Positions 1 to 7,564 are shown, counted from the stretch's first letter. The stretch: 64,000 nt of DNA from Blastococcus sp. CPCC 205250 (GCF_019799925.1 NZ_JABGCG010000005.1:354318-418317), one strand, 5' to 3'. The notes: generated by a model from the sequence alone, not told the origin. Numbers and translations are program-made.

Positions 1-1
1 C

Positions 2-1771
2 CTGCGCGAGCTGTGCACCCTGCACGCCGAGCTCGACGACGCCGGGCGGGCGCTGCCCTACCTGCAGGCCTACCTCGCCGACGAGCTGGACCGGGTCGAC
101 GAGCGGCGCACCCGGTGGGTGGAGCTGTTCGGCCGGCGCAAGAGCCTGCTGGAGACCGAGCGGGCCGCCGGGCAGCTGCGCCGGCAGGCCTACGAGGACC
201 CGCTCACCCACCTGCCCAACCGCCGCTACGCCGAGGCCCGGCTCGACGGGCTGATCTCCGCCGGCACCACCCCCGCCCTCGCCGTGGTGGACATCGACCG
301 GTTCAAGTCGATCAACGACGCGATCGGCCACCCCGGCGGCGACGCCGTGCTGCGGACGATCGCCGACCTGCTCATCGACGGCTGCCGCGACACCGACGAG
401 GTCTGCCGGTGGGCCGGTGACGAGTTCGTCGTCCTGCTCCCCGAGACCACCGCCGAGCAGGCCGAGCGGGCGCTGGAACGGATCCGCCGGGCCGTGGCCG
501 GCCACGACTGGTCGGCGCTGGGCCTCCCGCGCCCGGTGACGATCAGCGTGGGCATCGCCTCGGCGACCCGGGGCGACGACCGGCGCACGCTCTTCGCCGC
601 CGCCGACGGCGTCCTGTACGACGCCAAGCGCACCGGCCGCGACCGCGTGGTCAGCCTCTCCGCGGTCACCCAGCGGGCCGGCACCCCCCTCGACGCACCG
701 GCCGCCGCGGCGGACGAGCCCGCTCCCACCGCGCCCCCCTCCGCGCCCCCCTCCGTGCCCCCCACCGCGCCCCCCTCCGCGCCCCCCTCCGTGCCCCCCA
801 CCGCGCCCCCCTCCGCGCCCCCCTCCGTGCCCCCCACCGCGCCCCCCTCCGCGCCCCCCTCCGTGCCCCCCACCGCGCCCCCCTCCGCGCCCCCCTCCGT
901 GCCCCCCACCGCGCCCCCCTCCGCGCCCCCCTCCGTGCCCCCCACCGCGCCCCCCTCCGCGCCCCCCTCCGTGCCCCCCACCGCGCCCCCCTCCGCGCCC
1001 CCCTCCGTGCCCCCCGCCGGCGACCCGGGAGGGACCGCCGAGGGCTTCGCGCCGCTGCTGCTCGAGCCCACCCCGGCCGACGTCCCGCTGGCCACGGCGC
1101 GGTCCGCCACGCCTGCCGCCCCGCTGCCGACGGGTGCGGCTCCCGGTCGCGGGCCCGGCACCGAGCCCGACGTCGTCTGGGCTCCCGGGCGCAGCACCGA
1201 GCAGCTGCTCGCGCTGGTCGGCCAGGCGCGCCTGGACTCCCCCGACCGGCCGGTCGTCGTGGTGCGCGCCGCCGCGGAGACCCTCGTCGCGCTGGTCGGC
1301 GAGTTCGGCGCCCAGACCACGGTGGACGCCGCCGCGATGTCGGCCGCCGTGGGCCCCCTCCCCGAGCCGGTCGGCCGGGTCGTCGTCCTCTCCGCCGGCG
1401 GTGGGGACGCCACGGTGGCCGCCGAGGCGGCGTTCGCCGCGCGCGTGGCCGGGACCGGCGTCACCCGGGTCGCCGACCTCGGGGGCAGCCGGATGCACAA
1501 CGGCCTGCCCGACCCCTCGGTGCTCGCCGACGCCGACTGCCTGGTCGTCGTCGCCGGGCTCGACGCCTCCCTGGCCGGGCTGGTCGCCGCCACCACCGAC
1601 GTGCCGGTCGTCGCCGTCCCCACCTCCACCGGGCAGCCGGGGTCGTTCGGTGGCTTCGGCGCGCTGCTGACGATGCTCAACTCCTCCACGCCCGGCGTGG
1701 TGGTCAGCAACATCGACAACGGCCACGCCGCCGGCGTCTTCGCCGCCCGGATCGCGCGCCGGTCACGGTGA
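2..1771 (+). CDS. GGDEF diguanylate cyclase with proline-repeat linker and C-terminal LarB/PurE-like domain (5' partial)
   Basis: The reading frame is open from base 2, so the N-terminus lies outside the window; residue numbers here count from base 2. Residues 1-60 look like the end of a TPR/coiled-coil region such as those preceding GGDEF domains. The GGDEF domain spans about 65-210 (DPLTHLPNRR, then RWAGDEF, an A-for-G variant at 138-142) with an intact inhibitory RxxD site at 129-132, so it probably makes c-di-GMP. Residues 244-339 are eight copies of APPSAPPSVPPT. The last ~200 residues resemble LarB, the PurE-like pyridinium biscarboxylase of nickel-pincer cofactor synthesis: DVVWAPGRSTEQ, LVVVAGLDASLAGLV, VPVVAVPTSTG, SFGGFGALLTMLNS and VVSNIDNGHAAG line up in order. 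The LarB motifs GTSD and VAEEA read GGGD and VAAEA, so catalysis is doubtful. Cyclase call is firm; the LarB assignment is from remembered family motifs. Confidence 0.85.
   Translation: MRELCTLHAELDDAGRALPYLQAYLADELDRVDERRTRWVELFGRRKSLLETERAAGQLRRQAYEDPLTHLPNRRYAEARLDGLISAGTTPALAVVDIDRFKSINDAIGHPGGDAVLRTIADLLIDGCRDTDEVCRWAGDEFVVLLPETTAEQAERALERIRRAVAGHDWSALGLPRPVTISVGIASATRGDDRRTLFAAADGVLYDAKRTGRDRVVSLSAVTQRAGTPLDAPAAAADEPAPTAPPSAPPSVPPTAPPSAPPSVPPTAPPSAPPSVPPTAPPSAPPSVPPTAPPSAPPSVPPTAPPSAPPSVPPTAPPSAPPSVPPTAPPSAPPSVPPAGDPGGTAEGFAPLLLEPTPADVPLATARSATPAAPLPTGAAPGRGPGTEPDVVWAPGRSTEQLLALVGQARLDSPDRPVVVVRAAAETLVALVGEFGAQTTVDAAAMSAAVGPLPEPVGRVVVLSAGGGDATVAAEAAFAARVAGTGVTRVADLGGSRMHNGLPDPSVLADADCLVVVAGLDASLAGLVAATTDVPVVAVPTSTGQPGSFGGFGALLTMLNSSTPGVVVSNIDNGHAAGVFAARIARRSR
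731..1018 (+). repeat. 36-bp tandem repeat, 8 copies, coding for APPSAPPSVPPT
   Basis: Eight head-to-tail 36-base units that look identical at DNA level; only the last codon of the eighth differs (GCC for ACC). The unit is in frame and a multiple of three, so copy-number changes would alter linker length without frameshift. The lack of synonymous drift suggests recent expansion or ongoing homogenisation. It separates the GGDEF and LarB-like domains. Confidence 0.95.
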
Positions 1772-2968
1772 CGCCGGGGTCCGCGCGGACCCCGCCGCCA
1801 TGGCCCGCCCGACCAGGGGGACGGCGGCCAGGAACACGAGCGCGACCGCCGGCGCCCCGCCCAGCGCCCAGGCCGCGAACACCAGCAGCGACGCCAGCTC
1901 GACCCCCAGGCCCGCGACCGAGGTCAGCGTCGCCCGGTAGCGGCCGGTGATCCGCTCCTGCAGCCGCGCCTCGGCCACCACGAGGACGGCGAGGTAGAGG
2001 CCGTAGGCCAGCGCGAGGGCGCCCACCGCCGCGGGCCGGGCCCACACCGCCGCTCCGGCGAGCAGCACCGCGGCCGCGGCGAGCAGCCCCAGCAGCGCCG
2101 GTGTCGGCAGCCGCGCGGCGCGCCCGCCCAGGGCCGCACCCGCCGCTCCGGTCAGCGCGGCGGCGAGCACCACGACGGGGACCGTGGCCGCGGGTACGCC
2201 CCAGTCCCCCGCCATCACCGGCAGGTACTCCTCGATCGCGTCGAGACCGCCGAGCACCGCCACGGCGACGACCACCAGGCGCAGCCCCGGGCGGCGCAGC
2301 GCCAGCCCCACCGCCCGGCGCAGCGGCACGTCGCCCCCGCCGTCACCGGTGTCGTCGCCGTCGTCGCCCCCGTCCCTCGCCGGGGGCGCGGCCGGGAAGC
2401 GCAGCGCCAGGACCGCGGCGGCCAGGCACACCGCCACGCTCGCCCAGCCGACGAGCTCGTAGCCGCCCACGGTGACCAGCACGGTCGCCAGCCCGGCGGT
2501 CGGCACCTGGACGAGCAGCTCGGCCGCCGTCGTCCAGCCGTGCACCCGGGCGTAGGCGTCCGAGGCCCCCTGCGCCGCCAGGCCGTCGTAGAGCACCGCC
2601 TCCACGGTGCCGGAGACCAGCGCGCCGGCGACGCCCCACACCACGAAGCCCACGGCGAAGGACCCGGCGGAGGGAACGGCCGTCCACAGGGTGAACGCCG
2701 CGGCCTCGAGCACGCCGGCCAGCACCAGGGCGCCGCGTCGCGACCACCGGTCGGCGAGCACGCCCGCGGGCACCTCGGCCAGGAACCCGGTGACCGACCA
2801 CAGCGCGAACAGCCCCGACACCTGCGCCTGCGACAGCCCCGCGTCGAGGAAGAGCAGGGCGTACAGCGGGTAGTAGGGGGCCAGTCCGGACAGGGCGGTC
2901 CAGCCCACGGCGAGTCGGGCCAGCGGGCGGCCGGCAGCGGGGCCGGACGGGGGCGGGACGGGCGTCAA
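1763..2968 (-). CDS. MFS transporter
   Basis: A 401-residue, strongly hydrophobic protein with about 12 predicted membrane segments. The MFS signature appears after the second segment (GVLADRWSRRGAL, a DxxxRR loop 2-3 motif), and a long acidic loop rich in Gly and Asp around residues 197-214 divides the N- and C-terminal halves. The family exports drugs or small metabolites by proton antiport; substrate unknown. The listed start is TTG; a -10-like TAGCGT on the minus strand (bases 2991-2986) would start transcription near 2979, leaving a leader of about 11 bases. An internal GTG at residue 21, just before the first membrane segment, is an alternative. The 3' end overlaps the GGDEF gene by 9 bases, tail to tail. 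Confidence 0.85.
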   Translation of the reverse strand: MTPVPPPSGPAAGRPLARLAVGWTALSGLAPYYPLYALLFLDAGLSQAQVSGLFALWSVTGFLAEVPAGVLADRWSRRGALVLAGVLEAAAFTLWTAVPSAGSFAVGFVVWGVAGALVSGTVEAVLYDGLAAQGASDAYARVHGWTTAAELLVQVPTAGLATVLVTVGGYELVGWASVAVCLAAAVLALRFPAAPPARDGGDDGDDTGDGGGDVPLRRAVGLALRRPGLRLVVVAVAVLGGLDAIEEYLPVMAGDWGVPAATVPVVVLAAALTGAAGAALGGRAARLPTPALLGLLAAAAVLLAGAAVWARPAAVGALALAYGLYLAVLVVAEARLQERITGRYRATLTSVAGLGVELASLLVFAAWALGGAPAVALVFLAAVPLVGRAMAAGSARTPASP

Positions 2969-3039
2969 CGGAAGGGCACACCCGGACGCTAGCGCCGCCC
3001 TGTGACCGGGCGCACCCCGATTCCGGCCGCGGGTTCGGC

Positions 3040-3045
3040 TAAGGT
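3040..3045 (+). promoter_or_regulatory. -10 box (TAAGGT) for the riboswitch transcript
   Basis: TAAGGT fits the actinobacterial TANNNT -10 pattern and would place the transcription start near 3052, just where the riboswitch begins. No convincing -35 box is visible. Confidence 0.5.
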
Positions 3046-3051
3046 CCTGCG

Positions 3052-3165
3052 ACGAGAAGGGGAGTAGCCCCCCGACCGCTGGTCGACATGCTGGCGCCGC
3101 CGCGAGGTGGTGCCCGGTCAGCGGGCCCGCGTCCCCGACGCGGGTGGGCGAGACCTTCGACCGGG
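3052..3165 (+). promoter_or_regulatory. yybP-ykoY (Mn2+) riboswitch
   Basis: Both conserved halves of the motif are present about 90 bases apart: GAAGGGGAGTAGC at 3056-3068 and GGGCGAGACCTTCGA at 3146-3160, the L1 and L3 docking strands that bind Mn2+. GAAGG and CCTTC can pair to close the P1 stem, and a GC-rich insert forms the arms between. In this class Mn2+ binding turns on expression of Mn exporters. The element sits 70-190 bases upstream of a GDT1-family transporter, a classical target. The motif match and the target agree. Confidence 0.85.
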
Positions 3166-3238
3166 CAGTGGAGTGCGCGCTGCCGGTCGGAGGCTGCCCG
3201 TACCCCCGCCCGGCTGCGCCGAGCGGAAGTGGGATCTC

Positions 3239-3841
3239 GTGCTGGTGCTGTCGGTCGTGGCGACCGCGTTCGTCCTGGTACTGCCGGTGGAGCTGCCGGA
3301 CAAGACGCTGTTCGCCAGCCTCGTGCTGGCGACCCGGTTCGCCCCGCTGCCGGTCTTCGTCGGCGTCGGCGCGGCGTTCGGCCTGCAGGTGGCGATCGCC
3401 GTCACGGCCGGGTCGCTGCTCACGCTGCTGCCCGAGGCGCTGGTGAGCGGTGTCGTCGCCGTCCTGTTCCTCGTCGGCGCAGTGGTGCTGTGGCGCAGCG
3501 CCTCCAGCGGACCCGAGGACGACGAGGTCGCCGCCGACGCCGGTCAGGGCACGTCCTTCGTGCGCGCGGCGGCCATCTCCTTCGGCGTCCTGTTCGCCGC
3601 CGAGTGGGGTGACCTCTCCCAGCTCGCCACGGCCGGGCTCGCCGCGCGCTACGAGGAGCCGCTGTCGGTGTTCCTGGGCGCGTGGGCCGCACTGCTGGTG
3701 GTCTCCGGCCTGGCGGTGTTCCTCGGCAGGAAGCTCGCCGACCGGCTGCCGGTGGCCCTCATCCGCCGCGTCGCCGCGGGGTTGTTCGTCGTCTTCGCGG
3801 TGTTCGCGCTCGTGGAGACGGTGCGGGCGCTCTCGGGCTGA
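3239..3841 (+). CDS. GDT1/TMEM165-family Mn2+ transporter
   Basis: About 200 residues, six membrane segments arranged as an inverted repeat of two three-helix units, each carrying the family acidic motif: VELPDKT near the N-terminus (P in place of the usual G) and AEWGDLSQ in the second half. GDT1 proteins move Mn2+/Ca2+ out of the cytoplasm. I chose GTG 3239 because it gives the short hydrophobic N-terminus typical of the family and has a GGAAG sequence about 10 bases upstream; longer in-frame extensions run back through the riboswitch and are not credible. The preceding yybP-ykoY element supports a role in manganese homeostasis. A charged, Gly/Asp-rich cytosolic loop joins the halves. Confidence 0.85.
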   Translation: MLVLSVVATAFVLVLPVELPDKTLFASLVLATRFAPLPVFVGVGAAFGLQVAIAVTAGSLLTLLPEALVSGVVAVLFLVGAVVLWRSASSGPEDDEVAADAGQGTSFVRAAAISFGVLFAAEWGDLSQLATAGLAARYEEPLSVFLGAWAALLVVSGLAVFLGRKLADRLPVALIRRVAAGLFVVFAVFALVETVRALSG

Positions 3842-3876
3842 CCGACACCCGGGTGGAGGAGGGGGCGCCCCTGGCG

Positions 3877-4083
3877 ATGACGGCCGGGCCCTGCGCCGTC
3901 CTCGACGTCGACTCCAGCGCCGCGCCTCTGGTCCTGGCCGACGGGACGTGTTACGACGTGCGCATCAGCGTCGGCGTGGTGTGGTGCGACAGCACGGACA
4001 GCCCGGCGTCGGCCCTCGCCCGTGCCGACGCCGCGATGTACCGCGTCGAGGTCGCCCGGCGCCGGGCGCGGGCCGGTCGATGA
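3877..4083 (+). pseudogene. GGDEF domain remnant (C-terminal end only)
   Basis: An open stretch of 68 codons whose product matches only the last third of a GGDEF domain: the strand DVRISVGVVWCD followed by ALARADAAMYRVEVARR, equivalent to the SxGVA and ADxAMYxAK ends of cyclases. The N-terminal half with the active site is absent. It lies between the GDT1 gene and an intact GAF-PAS-GGDEF gene, so it is most simply the tail of a decayed cyclase. Its TGA overlaps an ATG at 4080 in the frame of the next gene, which may be chance. A functional mini-protein cannot be excluded. Confidence 0.6.
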
Positions 4084-4178
4084 GGCGTTCACCCGTCCGG
4101 GGGACGGCCCGCTCCAGCGAGCCGGGCGCCGGGCCGTTGTCCCCGGTGTCCCCCACCGCCGCCCGAACCGAGGACGAC

Positions 4179-5627
4179 GTGACCGCCACCCTGCGACCGA
4201 TCACCGCCCGCTCCGAGCTGCAGCGCGCGGCGCTGCGCGAGCTCGGCGTCGGCGAGGCGCCCGAGCAGGCCGAACTGCAGGCGGTGCTCCGGCTGGCGGC
4301 GACGGTGACCGGGGCGCCGCACGCGGCGCTCAACCTCCTCGACGACGACCAGCAGGTCACCCTGCTCGGCGTCCGGGCCCAGCGTCGGCGGGTGCCGCGG
4401 GTGGAGTCGCTGTGCGCCCGCACGTCCTCGCGCCCCGGTGTCTTCTGGGGCGCCGACCTCAGCACCGACCCCGACTACTCCGGCAACCCCTTCGTCGACG
4501 GCCGGATCGGGCGCCTGCGCTTCTACGCCAGCGCGCCGATGCGCACCGCCGACGGCGACGTCATCGGCACGATCTGCGCCTGGGACGAGGGCGTGCGGGA
4601 GCTGTCGCCGGAGCAGGTGGACCGGCTGGCCGACCTCGCCGAGGTCGCGCTCGCGCTGGTGGACCGCCACCGGGCCGCGCGCGAGGCGGACCGGCTGGCC
4701 GGCGCGGCGCACGAGGCCCGCATCCGGGCCGAGGAGGAGCGGGCTGCCGCCGAGGCCGCCTCGGCGGAGCTCGCCCGGGCCCGGGCGTTCGACCGCGCGC
4801 TCTTCGACGCCCTGTCCGTGGGCGTGGTGGTGTCCGACGTCCACGGCGTGCCCACCCGCGTCAACCGCATCGTCGCCGCCTGGGCCGGCGACCGGTGGGA
4901 CGGCGGGCAGCTGGTCGCCGCGCAGCTGCTGGAGGAGCTCTACCTGGCCGACGGCGTCACCCCGCTGGACCCGGCGGACGCACCGCTGGTGCGCGTGGTG
5001 GACGGCGAGCCGGTGCGCGACGTCGAGCTGGTGGCCGGCCCGCCCGGCGGTCCGCGCCGGATCACCCTGGCCACCGGCGGGCCCATCCACGACGCCGACG
5101 GGACGATCGCCGGCGGGGTCATCACGATCCGGGACATCACCGAGCAGCGGGCCCTGGAGGCCCGGCTGCGCGAGGCCGCGCTGCACGACCCGCTCACCTG
5201 CCTGCCCAACCGGGCGCTGGTGCTCGACCGGCTGGAGCAGGCGCTGCGCGCCCAGCGCCGGGACCGCTCCCCCGCCGTGGTCGTCTACGTCGACCTGGAC
5301 GGGTTCAAGCAGATCAACGACACCGCCGGGCACGCCGCCGGGGACGCGGCGCTGCTGCGCACCGCCGAGGCCCTGCGCTCGGTGGTGCGCCCGGGCGACA
5401 CGGTGGGCCGGATGGGCGGCGACGAGTTCGTCGTCGTCTGCTCAGGCATCGGGACCGCCCGGGACGCCGAGGACCTGGTGGTCCGCATCGAAGCCGCCCT
5501 CGCCGGCGGCGAGACCGTGCTGCGCGCCAGCTGCGGCACGGCCCTGTCGCGCCCCACCGACACCGCGGAGTCGCTGCTCCGCCGCGCCGACGAGGCGATG
5601 TACGCGGTCAAGCACAGCCGCCGCTGA
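4179..5627 (+). CDS. GAF-PAS-GGDEF diguanylate cyclase
   Basis: About 482 residues and soluble. A GAF domain (about 20-170, core FYASAPMRT and GDVIGTICAWD) is followed by an Ala/Glu-rich helix, a PAS domain (about 200-325, ending in ITIRDITEQRALEARL) and a complete GGDEF domain. The active site GRMGGDEF is canonical (413-417) and the RPGD inhibitory site (404-407) is intact, so this should be an active, product-inhibited c-di-GMP synthase responding to a cytosolic ligand through GAF or PAS. Start GTG 4179 has GAGG five bases upstream; an ATG at 4080 would add 33 low-complexity residues and overlap the preceding GGDEF remnant. The 3' end overlaps the convergent TetR gene by 20 bases. No EAL domain is present. 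Confidence 0.9.
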   Translation: MTATLRPITARSELQRAALRELGVGEAPEQAELQAVLRLAATVTGAPHAALNLLDDDQQVTLLGVRAQRRRVPRVESLCARTSSRPGVFWGADLSTDPDYSGNPFVDGRIGRLRFYASAPMRTADGDVIGTICAWDEGVRELSPEQVDRLADLAEVALALVDRHRAAREADRLAGAAHEARIRAEEERAAAEAASAELARARAFDRALFDALSVGVVVSDVHGVPTRVNRIVAAWAGDRWDGGQLVAAQLLEELYLADGVTPLDPADAPLVRVVDGEPVRDVELVAGPPGGPRRITLATGGPIHDADGTIAGGVITIRDITEQRALEARLREAALHDPLTCLPNRALVLDRLEQALRAQRRDRSPAVVVYVDLDGFKQINDTAGHAAGDAALLRTAEALRSVVRPGDTVGRMGGDEFVVVCSGIGTARDAEDLVVRIEAALAGGETVLRASCGTALSRPTDTAESLLRRADEAMYAVKHSRR

Positions 5628-6183
5628 GCTCCGGCACCAGCGCGAGGCGGCCCACGAGGGTCCGCACCAGCCGGTCCAGGTCGGGCCGGTCGGGGGCGTC
5701 GGCGTGCAGCGTCACCACCCCGTGCAGCGCGGTCCACAGCAGGGCGGCGTCCGCGGCCGCATCGGTGCTGTCCGAGCGGCCGGCGGCCACGCAGGCGGAG
5801 ACGCCGTCGACGAGCACGGCGAACGCCTCCCCGCCCCGCCCCCGGCGCGGGCCGAACATCGCCCGGTAGCGGGCCGGCGCGGCCGTGCCGGCCGCCACGT
5901 ACGCCCGGCAGCCGGCGACCAGCCGCTCCGCCGGGTCGGGCAGCGGCTCGACCGCCGCCAGCACCCCGGCGCGCAGCGCGTCGAACCCCTCGTCGACGAC
6001 CGCGTCGAGCAGCGCGTCGAGGTCGGCGAAGTGCCCGTACACGGCCGGGGCGCTGACGCCCGCCTCCCGGGCGACCGCCCGCAGGGTGACCGCCTCCACC
6101 GCGCCGGTGCGCTCGAGCAGTGTCGCCGCCGCCCGCACGAGCTCCTGCCGCAGCTGCCCCGTCGTCCTCGTCACGACGCCCAC
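5608..6183 (-). CDS. TetR-family repressor
   Basis: 191 residues with an N-terminal helix-turn-helix (LRAVAREAGVSAPAVYGHFADLDALLDAVV) typical of TetR, followed by a helical C-terminal ligand-binding domain resembling TetR_C proteins with the MFG segment. It is divergent from the small gene at 6252; two CTTTAC-type palindromes lie in between, so it probably represses both. GTG 6183 overlaps operator 1 by one base; an in-frame GTG at 6174 is an alternative start that would leave the operator free. Ligand unknown. Confidence 0.9.
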   Translation of the reverse strand: MGVVTRTTGQLRQELVRAAATLLERTGAVEAVTLRAVAREAGVSAPAVYGHFADLDALLDAVVDEGFDALRAGVLAAVEPLPDPAERLVAGCRAYVAAGTAAPARYRAMFGPRRGRGGEAFAVLVDGVSACVAAGRSDSTDAAADAALLWTALHGVVTLHADAPDRPDLDRLVRTLVGRLALVPELSGGCA

Positions 6184-6198
6184 TTTACAGCTGTAAAG
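6183..6198. promoter_or_regulatory. TetR operator 1, perfect 16-bp palindrome
   Basis: CTTTACAGCTGTAAAG is perfectly self-complementary and AT-rich in a GC-rich genome. It overlaps the likely -35 box (TTTACA) of the 6252 gene and touches the tetR start. Confidence 0.85.
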
Positions 6199-6213
6199 AA
6201 AGCGGTCTACCCT
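6184..6213 (+). promoter_or_regulatory. promoter for the 6252 gene
   Basis: TTTACA (6184-6189) and TACCCT (6208-6213) are separated by 18 bases, a good sigma-70 type promoter placed between the two operator copies, as expected for repression by promoter occlusion. Confidence 0.6.
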
Positions 6214-6215
6214 CG

Positions 6216-6231
6216 CTTTACACCCGTTAAG
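6216..6231. promoter_or_regulatory. TetR operator 2, imperfect copy
   Basis: CTTTACACCCGTTAAG shares the CTTTACA half-site and most of the second half with operator 1. The two centres are 33 bases apart, about three helical turns, so two dimers could bind on one face of the DNA. Confidence 0.7.
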
Positions 6232-6251
6232 TGGTCCTCGAGGAGGTCCCT

Positions 6252-6641
6252 GTGCCCGTCATCCCCGACCTGCCCTGGCGCGCTGCCGAGCCGGGCCCCG
6301 GCCCCGGTGTCGTCCTGGTGACCCGACTGGAGCTGCGGCGCCTGCGCGACGTCCCGGCGTTCCTGCGGACGTCCCTGGCGATCCAGCGCCAGGTGGCACA
6401 CTCCCCCGGAGCCCGGTCGCTGCTGTTGCGCGCCCGGCCGCTGGCCCGCACCTTCACCACCGTGTCGTGGTGGGACGACGAGGTCGCCGTCCGCGCCTTC
6501 GCGCGCGCCGAACCGCACCGCGGCGCCATGCGCCGGTGGCACCCGCGGCTCGCCGGCTTCAGCAACGTCACGCTGCCCGGCACCGCGGGCACGGCCCCGA
6601 CGGTGGACGACGCGGTGTCGCGAGCGCTCGCCACGGCCTGA
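6252..6641 (+). CDS. small alpha/beta-barrel protein, antibiotic-monooxygenase/DUF3291-like
   Basis: About 129 residues. The layout (VVLVTRLELRRLRDVPAFL, ARTFTTVSWWDDEVAVRAFARAEPHRGAMRR) resembles ferredoxin-like dimeric alpha/beta-barrel proteins of the ABM and DUF3291 groups, in which Trp and His residues in the strand-helix after WWDD line the pocket. GTG 6252 is preceded by GAGGAGGT with proper spacing, which decides the start over GTG 6231. Divergent from, and probably repressed by, the adjacent TetR protein, so it may act on or respond to the same small molecule. Reaction unknown. Confidence 0.65.
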   Translation: MPVIPDLPWRAAEPGPGPGVVLVTRLELRRLRDVPAFLRTSLAIQRQVAHSPGARSLLLRARPLARTFTTVSWWDDEVAVRAFARAEPHRGAMRRWHPRLAGFSNVTLPGTAGTAPTVDDAVSRALATA

Positions 6642-6653
6642 CCGGACGCGACG

Positions 6654-7490
6654 TCAGGCCCGGCGGCTCGGCAGCCGCTCGCCGTCGGCCAGGAAGGTCG
6701 CCAGGGACCGCGCCGGCCGCCCGGTCACGGCCCGGACCGTGTCGGTCACGGGAGCGAAGCTGCCGGCCCGGACGCGCTGGAACGTCAGCGCGGTGAGGTC
6801 CCGCTCGAAGCCGTCGGTCCCGGCCACGACCTCGTCGACCGACACCTCGCGGTACAGCACGGGGTGCCCCACGCCGGCGGAGAGCAGCTCCGCGGTGCGC
6901 GGCAACGACAGGGCCTCGGGGCCGGTGATCTCGTACACGCGTCCGGCGTGCCCCTCGTCGAGCAGTGCGCGCTCGGCCACCGCCGCGATGTCCCGGGCGT
7001 CGATCCAGGCGACGAGCGCGCCGCCGTCGGCGAACCGCAGCTCCCCGCGGGCGATCTCGTCCCGGTGGAAGCGGGGGTCGGTGAAGACCTGCATGAACCA
7101 GCTGGGCCGCAGGACCGTCCACGGCCGCCCGCTGTCGCGCACCACCCGCTCGGCGCGCGGCGCCCACCCGTCGGGCCCGAACCAGTCGGCGTCCTGCTCG
7201 GACAGCAGGACGACGCGGGCGCGGGGCGGCAGCACCCCGAGCAGCGCGCCGATCAGCTCCGGTGCGTCCGGGCGGTCCGGGCGGACCACGTACACCGCGT
7301 CGACGCCGTCGGTCGCCGCGGGCCAGCCGGACGGGCGGTCCCACGAGAAGTCGGTGGGCCGCACCCCGTCCAGGTCGACGGTCGCGGGGTCGCTGCTGCC
7401 ACCCAGCACCTCGACACCCCGGGCGACGAGCAGCTCCGCGAGCGGGACGCCGGTCTTGCCCCGCACGCCGGTGACCAGGACACGCGCCAT
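6654..7490 (-). CDS. NmrA-like NAD(P)-binding oxidoreductase
   Basis: 278 residues with an N-terminal Rossmann fold, MARVLVTGVRGKTGVPLAELL, i.e. the GxxGxxG-type dinucleotide site of atypical SDR proteins. NmrA-like proteins of this type (azoreductase or quinone-reductase-like) lack the YxxxK catalytic pair and may act as NAD(P) sensors or reductases. ATG 7490 has GGAGGT upstream; the longer frame to 7544 lacks support. Divergent from a MarR regulator with a shared palindrome between them, so it is the likely target. Its last codons overlap a near-copy of the MerR operator described under findings. Confidence 0.8.
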   Translation of the reverse strand: MARVLVTGVRGKTGVPLAELLVARGVEVLGGSSDPATVDLDGVRPTDFSWDRPSGWPAATDGVDAVYVVRPDRPDAPELIGALLGVLPPRARVVLLSEQDADWFGPDGWAPRAERVVRDSGRPWTVLRPSWFMQVFTDPRFHRDEIARGELRFADGGALVAWIDARDIAAVAERALLDEGHAGRVYEITGPEALSLPRTAELLSAGVGHPVLYREVSVDEVVAGTDGFERDLTALTFQRVRAGSFAPVTDTVRAVTGRPARSLATFLADGERLPSRRA

Positions 7491-7506
7491 GTCGGACCTC
7501 CTCGGT

Positions 7507-7523
7507 ACTTGAGTCACTGAAGT
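7507..7523. promoter_or_regulatory. MarR operator palindrome
   Basis: ACTTGAGTCACTGAAGT is a 17-bp palindrome with mismatches only at positions 5/13 and the centre. A matching half-site, TCAAGT, recurs at 7560-7565 against the marR -10 box. Both lie in the 87-bp gap between the divergent genes. Confidence 0.75.
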
Positions 7524-7564
7524 TCCTGGGGTCCAGGGAAGCACAGGAGCTGGAGTGCATCAAG

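Noticed and set aside
731..1018. CRISPR array
   Set aside because: Units are contiguous without spacers and lie within a coding frame.
226..1719. 497-residue antisense frame across the proline repeat
   Set aside because: A shadow of the GGDEF gene; the GGAEGGAVGG repeat is just the reverse of the proline codons, and there is no domain or start signal.
4080..4178. ATG 4080 as start of the GAF-PAS-GGDEF gene
   Set aside because: It adds 33 low-complexity residues and has no ribosome-binding site, whereas GTG 4179 has GAGG at proper spacing. Not fully excluded.
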